12,983 bases of DNA. Origin: Pavlovales sp. CCMP2436. Taxonomy: Eukaryota; Haptophyta; Pavlovophyceae; Pavlovales. Below are positions 7,063-12,983 of this stretch, piece by piece. The notes under the pieces are model-generated. The model did no database searches, was not told the origin of the DNA, and saw only the letters and a program-made list of their open reading frames with translations. Where the stretch lies: NCBI GenBank assembly GCA_026770615.1, contig MU631689.1, positions 107,638 through 120,620 of the forward strand, given 5' to 3'. Every line of letters starts with the position of its first letter. The stretch's first letter is position 1. The translations under genes and the position numbers were made by a program.

Positions 7063-7244
7063 TTGCTCGCGCACTGTCGGGCGGCCCCGCGTTGCGCAGC
7101 GACTCCAGCGCTTTGTTTTCGGCTTCCACCACTTCTACCAGCTCCCCACTTCGGCGTAGCGCGTAGGAGCCTGCGTCGGAGCGCTACGATCAGCCTGACT
7201 TGAACTTGAACGTACCGCCAGCCCGAACCCCCCTACATTAATAT
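7063..7244 (+). repeat. ~190-bp direct repeat downstream of the ammonium transporter, copy 2
   Basis: This is the partner of 4580-4772 in the same orientation, with only a few substitutions and a 9-nt in-frame deletion in the Ser/Thr run. The two copies enclose the whole ammonium transporter gene, so recombination between them could delete or amplify it. Confidence 0.85.
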
Positions 7245-7247
7245 AAT

Positions 7248-7285
7248 CTATCCTGTATTCAAGTTTATAAGAACCGACGACGATG
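7248..7285 (+). repeat. 38-bp direct repeat, right copy
   Basis: This is the right partner of 7014-7051. With copy 2 of the larger repeat it defines a unit of 234 nt. Confidence 0.85.
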
Positions 7286-7496
7286 CAGGAGGACTCGACT
7301 GACTCGAGCTGAATAAATTATAAATATTATCTGGATTCTGATGTTCGTGCGTCATGCATTGTAACTAACCCCCCCGCTCGCCCTTCCCTAGTTCGTGTGT
7401 AACTGTAAGGGGGGGGGCAACCTAACGTTTTCACCGATCTTTAGGATAGGGGCGACCCATTAACCTAACCCGGCCAGCGGCGTCACGCAGCGCGGG

Positions 7497-8808
7497 ATGC
7501 TCGAGCTGCCGCAGGTCGAGCGCACGGTGGGGCGGAACTCCTTAGTGGACATGCAGCAGCACGGCTGGCGCGCGTACCAGCTGCCGTCTTCCGGGGCAGG
7601 CTCTCTGCCACCGCCGCTACAGGGACAGGCCTTCCGCCGCTGCTGGTTGCTGCTGCAGCAGCAGGCCGGCATCGCCACAGGAGCGGGGCCCAACGGAGAT
7701 CGGCCAACCTCCGTGCTCCACCTACCTCCAGCGGAAGCATGGCCGACGGCGCGCAGGAGCGCCGACAGGCTGTGCCTCGACATGCAGAAGGACCTCACCG
7801 ACGACCTGGAGGCTCACCGGTACGACGTGCTCAAGATGCAGATCAACGCGCGACACCGCAGCGATCGCGCCGTACACCTCTTCAGGAGCCTCGATCGTAA
7901 CAGCTCCGCCTGGGTCGCTGCACTACCGGGCGGCTACGGGCTCTGCAACAACGGCGAGTGGGTGGAGATCACCGCGCGCTTCGGCGTCCAGAGCCCCATC
8001 TGCGCCGGCCTCGTCGCGCGCGGCGCGCAGCTCTTCGGCCACCTCATCGACGCGTTCGGAGACAACCTCGTCGCAGCCACGGGCGCAGGCGTCACCGGCG
8101 GCCATCGCCAAGCTCCGGCACGACCCAATCCTCGCCCTCCTCGCGGAGCTCGCGAGGTCCGTGGGTGCGTTCGCGCGCACCGAGGTTGGAGACATCTTTG
8201 GCTCGGTGCTCGCCGCCAACCCAGCGGCCTACCACCTCTACTACGGCGGAGTCGGCCGGCGACCCGGGCCGAAGGTCGACTTTTACGCCGAGTACGACCA
8301 CTGGGATGGGCGTGCAGTCCCGCGGCTATTCGAACTCAAGACCATCGCGTTCTGCCCTACTCGGTACGAGGACAACGACGGGCAGTACCCGCAGGGCGCT
8401 GTGGGCAGGCGCGCCGACGCGCTACCTGGCGAGGGCATCAAGGAACTCATCAAGACTAACCGCGACTTCTTCCACACACCAGCCGGGCAGACTGGCCCAC
8501 TGGAGGTCCGCGCGCTGACCTTCTGCCCCCCAGGCGGCGACCCGTTCAGTGCTCGCGCGGTTGGCGCCTTTGGGGAGTTTTCGGGCGGCTTGGAAACGCT
8601 GGTCGTCAGCATGGGCGGACGCGCACTGCGAGGGCACACGGGAGCTCCCTCCGAACAGCTCGCACGCACCGCCCTCCTGTGGAAGATGCGGCAGGAGATC
8701 GGTATGTGCGCCTTGCGTGGACACGCAAAGGTCATCATAGCGCGCGCGAATGGAGAACATCGGTGGCGGCGGCGCGGCACACGGTGGCGCAGACGACGAC
8801 GGCACTGA
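7497..8808 (+). pseudogene. Frameshifted retroelement-type protein, C-terminal part, with PD-(D/E)xK-like motif
   Basis: Two coding-like frames join near 8095-8100 with a +1 shift: the first reads ...HLIDAFGDNLVAATGAG, the second continues AIAKLRHDPILALLAELARSVG and runs to the TGA at 8806-8808. The joined layout, AWVAALP, then a RFG..SPIC segment, GDN, RHD, a PKVDFYAE...FELKTI block, then VGAFGEFSGGLETL, resembles the region after the reverse transcriptase domain in many algal and oomycete LINE-like proteins. The D and ExK spacing (PKVD to ELK) fits a restriction-like endonuclease fold. No reverse transcriptase catalytic motif is present, and the usual zinc-ligand cysteines appear lost. The family call is from memory of motif order, without a search. 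A tiny intron or sequencing error could also explain the shift. The start ATG at 7497 is arbitrary. Confidence 0.5.
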
Positions 8809-9826
8809 GGAGTTGGCTGAAGGCGTATACCACCAGCGACAAGAGACGCGGTCGTGGCATAAAGCCGCGTAGGCCCGCCACCTGGGCGATCACTGGCTGA
8901 ATTCGTCGGCCGTACACATCAGATTTGCCTGACTGCTGCTGCCTGTCTTCCTTTTAAGTAAATCGTAGTTCAAAAAATTGCGACACACTCGCCCACAGAC
9001 AAGAAAAAGCTGGGAGAGGGGGGTGACCCAAACTCAAATTTGCGCCGCTGCCGGGGGGGGTGTCCCAACCAACCTCTGACACTTTACACGGATTGACGAA
9101 ATCCGGGTAAAATAATCAATTTTTTCTTCGCCTGCGGCGAGCAACTCGACAGAGTTGGACACACGTACTTCTCCAGGGCTCCGCTGACAGATATGTCGTA
9201 TCGCAGTACATCGGCCTTAGGTGCTCGCACGCGCACGTGCGCGGGCACTACGCCGTGCAGTGGACTAGACTGCGCGGAGGCGTTAGCTATAAATACGCAC
9301 CATGGCGCTTGCACGCACGACCGCTGAGCCTTGCCCACAGAATTGTCCGCCGTCGCGGCCAAGCTCACGGACGACCTTTCCAGCGCTATAGAGCAGGCGG
9401 TAGACTGCCGCTGAGCAGCAGACGGCTTCCTGGGAGCAGGCGTCAGGTGATGCGTTGAGGCTCGTCGATTCGGTTCAATTTTTTCTTCGTTTTTTTTTTA
9501 CTATCGAACTTATCTACGTTGTAAGAAACAAAAATGCAGATCCAAACGAACTCGATCCCGCAGGCCCTGCAGCCCCCTATAAACGCACCGACTTCTGTGC
9601 CTCCGGCAGGGAACAGACGTATTTATATATATATTAACACTGGAGGCAATTTCCATGAAGTAGCCGGCTTGGAGGGGGGGTGGGGGTGGGGGGAGGGGGG
9701 GTCCCAACCTCCGTGCGGCGGCCAAAGTTCAATGAAGTGGTAGGGGGGTCACCCAACCTAACCTAAAATTCTTCCGATCGGTCGGAGAGGGGGGTGACCC
9801 AACGGCCTAAAATTCCAGCATTGCCC
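8809..9826. other. Repeat-rich region without a supported gene
   Basis: It contains GGAGAGGGGGGTGACCCAA at 9013-9031 and again at 9784-9802, related G-tract motifs at about 9053, 9691 and 9743, and a dense G-tract at 9671-9703. The 15-nt TCAATTTTTTCTTCG occurs at both 9116 and 9475, and a 14-nt perfect palindrome with a CACGTG centre at 9230-9243. A TATAAATA at 9288-9295 precedes an ATG at 9302 by seven bases, but the frame is only 29 codons. A 24-codon coding-like stretch (9340-9414, ELSAVAAKLTDDLSS) may be another decayed fragment. Confidence 0.5.
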
Positions 9827-9847
9827 TACACACGAACTAGGGGAGGG

Positions 9848-10122
9848 GCTGTCAAAATGAGGCTCGTATATATGAAAATGGCTATGGCTTCGGTCAGGGG
9901 GTGATGGCAGCCCGCAAGTGCGGAACGACCAGGTTAAATGTTGAAGTACTCCATGATGGAATACAGAGCTCGATCTAGGCTTGCTCTATTCGTCTCGGCG
10001 AGTTGTATATTATGCATTTATCATAAATTTGCGAGGACGGTCGTGGGGGTAGTGAATCAGTAACTAACTGATTTTTTTAAATGGGTTGCGGTATATAATT
10101 CGGCTCTCGGAAACATGTTCAG
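9848..10122. other. Spacer upstream of the 10123 gene
   Basis: Moderately AT-rich with no gene seen. ATCAGTAACTAACTGAT at 10056-10072 is a short hairpin with 6-nt arms. TATATAA at 10092-10098 lies 25 nt before the ATG at 10123, which is too close for a normal leader unless initiation occurs elsewhere. Confidence 0.3.
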
Positions 10123-10976
10123 ATGGCGATGACCGAGGTCGATGTGCTCGTCTCGCGCTTTCTCACGATGGACGGCGTCCTGGCCGTGAAGGTGGCCGAT
10201 GACGGGTGAGCACTTTGTCGCGAGGAAGCGGTGCCGTGGCAACGTCCAGTCCACTTTCCAGCCACTCGGGACAGGATGTCGCCCAGCAGGCGACGCGCGT
10301 GCTGCAGCGTCGGCGCGTGCTGCAACGTCCAATGTTCGGCCGCGAGGCCGACGCTGCAGCACGCGATCATGCACTTCGTCAACCTGGTGATCCCAGCGCC
10401 CAATGGGCCCGAGCTCGAGCCCCAGCCCCAGCTCGAGCCCGAACCGGAGAATTCGTGCCGGGGCTCGAGCCGGAGCCCGAGCTCGAGCCCCAGGCTCAGC
10501 TCGCGCCCGACGCCGAGCCGACGCGGCGCAATTTGCACGGGCGCGCGCCGCCAACACAAGAGCTGCTTGATGCAAAGCGCGAGCCTGATGCTGGCGGCGA
10601 GAACGACGACTGGAGAACGTGGACGCTCGGACAGTACAGCCGGATGGAGGTCATGTGGCGCAACCGCGCTGCTGTGCTGATCGACAAGCAGGACGACTCC
10701 TCCTTCCAGACGCTGCAGCGCAACTATGCGCTCACCCACCCGCGCAAGGGTGTGCTTGCGTGCCTGCAGTAAAACCCCGCCGGCTCACTGACGAAAGTCG
10801 TCGAGCTCCTCGTAGCGTGTGCGCTGGCTCTCAACGTCGGCGCGCTCGTCGCCCAAGCACTCGAGGAGCAAGTGCCCGAGCGCATCGCTTTGCGGCGGGA
10901 CACGGAAATAACGCTCTACATGGTGGCGCGCGCGCGTGCGCCGTCGACGAGCTCAAGGCGGGGCCACAGAGACTGA
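10123..10976 (+). CDS. Hypothetical multi-exon gene or decayed gene with Leu-Glu-Pro repeats
   Basis: The gene is not recognised. Exon 1 would be 10123-10205 (MAMTEVDVLVSRFLTMDGVL...VADDG), ending at a strong donor GTGAGC. Its pattern is faintly like the start of roadblock/LC7 proteins, a weak guess. Acceptors exist at 10274 (reading one frame) and 10396 (another). The middle encodes LEPxP repeats, first in one frame (10411-10449), then in the next (about 10460-10500), so one frame is broken or an indel occurred. The frame then continues DDWRTWTLGQYSRMEVMW... to a TAA at 10770. The same frame reopens afterwards as KVVELLVACALALN...LRRDTEITLYMVARA to the TGA at 10974-10976. A 48-nt GT-AG interval at 10750-10797 would remove the TAA in frame. 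Exon structure is uncertain; it may be a pseudogene. Confidence 0.35.
10296..10365. repeat. Perfect 18-bp inverted repeat (hairpin)
   Basis: The arms CGCGTGCTGCAGCGTCGG (10296-10313) and 10348-10365 are perfectly complementary with a 34-nt loop. The loop starts with a diverged direct copy of the left arm (GCGTGCTGCAACGTCC). It could stall polymerase or mark a small insertion. Confidence 0.85.
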
Positions 10977-11448
10977 GCGGCAGCGTGAAAGTAAAAAATT
11001 GGATACAATATATAGCATTTTGAATTTTTCGTATGTAATTTTAAGGCGCAGTTAGTTATGACAGAACCGGCTTCTCAAATAGTTAGATACGAATCTACTG
11101 CAGATGTATATATTCAAAAATATACTGGTCAGGTTTCGGCTCTGTCTTCGTCAATAATTTGACCTGGCGATTTCATTTTTACGCTTTCTTAATGTCATAG
11201 AAGTAGCCAAATGCGCCCAAGTCCTTGCCAAATAATCAGATCATCGCCACGACCGCCGTCATCCATGCACCGCTGTCACCCTCGTACGCGTCAGAGCCCA
11301 CGTTTGATGAAACGCAGCTGCCGCCTCCCTCTCCTCAGCTACTGGGTAGCAGCTGCGCCGTTGCCAACTTCCCCTTAACTTCTCCCGCTCCGTCTCGGCC
11401 GCGCCGCCGCACCCCCGCACCGGCTTCCCCCACCACATCTGACCCCAC
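10977..11448. other. AT-rich spacer
   Basis: Between 10985 and 11220 the sequence is AT-rich with no open frame of note. An open frame at 11225-11617 starts only at TTG and is Pro/Ser low-complexity, so it is not called. Pyrimidine content rises towards the tandem repeat at 11449. Confidence 0.5.
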
Positions 11449-11531
11449 CCCCAATCACTTCCCCAATCGCTCCCCCAATCGCTCCACACATCTCCGGCCT
11501 CCACCCCAATCGCTTCCCCAATCGCTCCCCA
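11449..11531 (+). repeat. 12-bp tandem repeat, unit CCCCAATCGCTY
   Basis: Three consecutive copies of CCCCAATCRCTY are followed by a ~19-nt interruption and two more copies. It is purine-poor on the + strand. It looks like a minisatellite rather than coding sequence, though it reads as an Asn/Arg/Ser/Pro repeat in one frame. Confidence 0.75.
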
Positions 11532-11611
11532 CATCAATTGTCTCCAAATTCGTCTCTCGGGCGTCTCCATCTAGGCTTTTAGCGAGCATACCACTTAAAA
11601 GTTATATAAAA

Positions 11612-11750
11612 AATTAGCGCTGGTTTTCACTGTAACTTTACACATATCTCCACAAATCGCGTTTGCCACTAATTAGCGCCGGATTTCACTGCACAATTTG
11701 GAATCTCCACAAATCGCGCTTGCGCGCGTGAGTTAGCGCGAGGCTCACAT
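11612..11750 (+). repeat. 59-60-bp tandem repeat upstream of the kinase gene
   Basis: Units start at 11612, 11671 and 11731, each with ARTTAGCGC. The first two share TTTCACTG and ATCTCCACAAATCGCG; the third is partial. Spacing of 59 and 60 nt. The second unit boundary also carries GCCACTAATT-AGCGC-CGGATTTC, an interrupted copy of the motif in the foldback elements. The array ends about 230 nt before the kinase start codon, so it may act as a promoter element or be transposon debris. Confidence 0.8.
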
Positions 11751-11980
11751 TGTTCCGACCCGGCGCTTGAATTCAGCGCGCTTTTTTTAATTGATCGCGC
11801 TCTTCGGCGCCCTCTTAGAATTCGGGCGCGTCTACCCTCTTCCGTCCACGGCCGGAGCTTGCTTCGCGCTCGCCGCTCGGCCGCCAACGCACTCGCGAAC
11901 ACCTCGGCGGCCCGTCCAAACTCGGCGTGCTTGGCGCCTGCGCTCGGCTTGGCCGCCAACGCGCTCGCAAGGCCTCGACA

Positions 11981-12907
11981 ATGCCGGAGGTGGACGACAC
12001 CGAGCTCGGACGGTCCGCCCTTGACGAACAGCGCTGCAGGCGGGCGCGGCGGCAGCTCCGCGAGGTGATGGGCGACGAGCGGCTGCGTGCTATCCGGTAC
12101 GGAACGCTCTCGTGCGCCGCGCCCGAGCTGCTCAATAACTGCAGCTTCGTTGAATTGCAGCGCCTCGCGGTACTCGACGACGGGGTGAGCCTCAGCGGCC
12201 TGCAGCGTGTCAAGACGCTCGGGCACGGCGCGTTCTCGACGGTCGAGCTCGTCACTGTTGGCCGAAAAGAATACGCAGTGAAGCGTTTGATCGGCGAGCC
12301 GGCCTCTTCGTTGGGTCCCCGCAGCTCGGAAACGGTACCCGCATTCGACTGCCACAGCATGCTCTGCGAGGGTGCACTCCTGAAGTCACTCCGCCACCCC
12401 AACGTGCTTGGGTGCCACGGTGCGTTTCTGACCGAACCTGAACGACACTCTGGTCCGCACACCTATGCGCTTCTGCTCGAGTTCGCGCCGGGTGGCAACC
12501 TAGCAGAACGCATCGACGCAGCAGACTACGACACTTTGCAATCGCTTCGCTGGCTCCAGGGCATCGCGCAGGCCCTCTCCTACATTCACCGCCTGGAGGG
12601 GGGGCTGGCCGTCGCACACAGGGACATTAAGCCGACTAACGTTCTGATCGGCGCCTCAGGCGAGGCAATTTTGGCAGATTTTGGGCTTTTCAGGCTGCTC
12701 GCCTCGGAGGCGCAAGCACAAGGCGTCGCCAGCGAGTGGCACGCGCTCGGCCCGCACTTTACCCCGCACGCGCTCATCGAGAGTTTCTCGTCAAGCGATG
12801 CTACCTTGGAGACCAGCGGCCAGCCGTCCGAGCGCGCTGCGCGCAAGTCAGTGAGCTGGGCGCCAGACTATCGCTTTACCGTGCGCACGGGCACGATTTG
12901 CTATATG
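11981..12907 (+). CDS. Protein kinase, 3' part outside the window (first exon, 309 codons)
   Basis: This is a Hanks-type protein kinase, probably Ser/Thr, which phosphorylates unknown substrates. An ~75-residue leader precedes the kinase domain. All residues needed for activity are visible: glycine loop GHGAFSTV (81-88), K101 in YAVKRL, E130 in the C helix, HRDIKPTN (D215, N220) and DFG (D233). The activation segment is long: about 77 residues from DFG to TGTICYM, against roughly 20-35 in most kinases, and is Ser/Thr-rich (SFSSSDATLETS, KSVSWAP). Coding stops at a GT at 12908, just where APE should follow YM, so the next exon lies beyond the window. The start is the ATG at 11981; the open frame begins upstream only at a GTG. 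I cannot name the subfamily. Confidence 0.88.
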
Positions 12908-12983
12908 GTGCTTATTTAATAGCTCACTGCCGCCGCCCCCCGCCTCCATTGGTTCGTTATATAGTAGCTCACCCCCCCCCCCT
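12908..12983 (+). other. Start of a kinase-gene intron, running off the window
   Basis: GTGCTT after TATATG is a weak but usable donor. Reading through gives MVLI and a TAA, which would end the protein in mid-domain. The remainder is C-rich (CCGCCGCCCCCCGCC and a terminal C run). Confidence 0.6.

Larger units (their letters stand above)
7381..9847. mobile_element. Possible mobile element bounded by 21-bp inverted repeats
   Basis: The ends 7381-7401 and 9827-9847 are inverted repeats with one mismatch; the inner 16 nt CCCTAGTTCGTGTGTA are identical. Inside lie a decayed retroelement-type gene (7497-8808) and several copies of a G-tract/GACCCAA motif near both ends. I found no target duplication, and terminal inverted repeats are not typical of LINE elements. 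The interval could therefore be a composite of nested insertions, and the extent is tentative. Confidence 0.4.

Noticed and set aside
7411..9770. Telomere-like CCTAACC stretches
   Set aside because: Only one or two units occur at each place, attached to a G-tract motif. There is no tandem telomeric array.
10770..10772. Reassigned stop codon (TAA read as Gln)
   Set aside because: TAA, TAG and TGA all appear as plausible terminators of genes or introns here, and one doubtful gene is not evidence for a changed code. A short intron or decay is simpler.
11225..11617. 130-residue Pro/Ser-rich open frame
   Set aside because: It begins at TTG and most of its length is a pyrimidine-rich minisatellite. 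Composition explains the open frame.
1..12983. CRISPR array, tRNA, rRNA or bacterial operon
   Set aside because: No regularly spaced repeats with unique spacers, no cloverleaf with a GTTCGA box, and no rRNA-like conserved stretches were found on either strand. Gene structure is eukaryotic.

Overview
The window looks like nuclear DNA from a GC-rich unicellular eukaryote, most likely an alga; a haptophyte or another chlorophyll-c lineage is my guess, not a proof. The grounds are genes with GT-AG introns, a eukaryotic F-box protein, a Hanks-type protein kinase, an AMT-type ammonium transporter, GC-rich third codon positions, and AT-rich intergenic DNA full of foldback elements and short direct repeats. 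There are no bacterial operons, Shine-Dalgarno sites, tRNA/rRNA genes or CRISPR arrays.

Layout, all convincing genes on the + strand. (1) 65-716: a foldback element between 40-bp direct repeats, followed by a G-tract region. (2) 1500-3371: a two-exon gene for a membrane-anchored F-box protein with a cytochrome b5-like domain. The domain is split by an intron holding a 65-nt A tract, and splicing restores the two haem-ligand histidines at the family's spacing of 24. (3) 3473-4442: a nested foldback element about 0.9 kb long, with an adjoining repeat shared with the DNA upstream of the F-box gene. (4) 5341-6804: an ammonium transporter with one 132-nt intron, flanked by two ~190-bp direct repeats (4580-4772 and 7063-7244) that may descend from the end of a coding sequence. 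(5) 7381-9847: a stretch bounded by 21-bp inverted repeats that holds a frameshifted gene, probably the C-terminal part of a retroelement protein with a PD-(D/E)xK-like motif, plus several copies of a G-tract/ACCCAA motif. (6) 10123-10976: an uncertain multi-exon or decayed gene with Leu-Glu-Pro repeats and a frame switch. (7) 11449-11750: short tandem repeats leading to a protein kinase gene (11981-12907) that runs past the window at an exon boundary inside the activation segment.

Nothing suggests the genes form one pathway: ammonium uptake, ubiquitin-ligase substrate recognition and kinase signalling sit side by side, separated by mobile-element debris. The most interesting object is the F-box/cytochrome b5 fusion, which could be a haem- or redox-responsive ubiquitin-ligase adaptor. 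The next is the family of foldback elements sharing a GGGGCGCCGCCCC core and an 18-nt motif.
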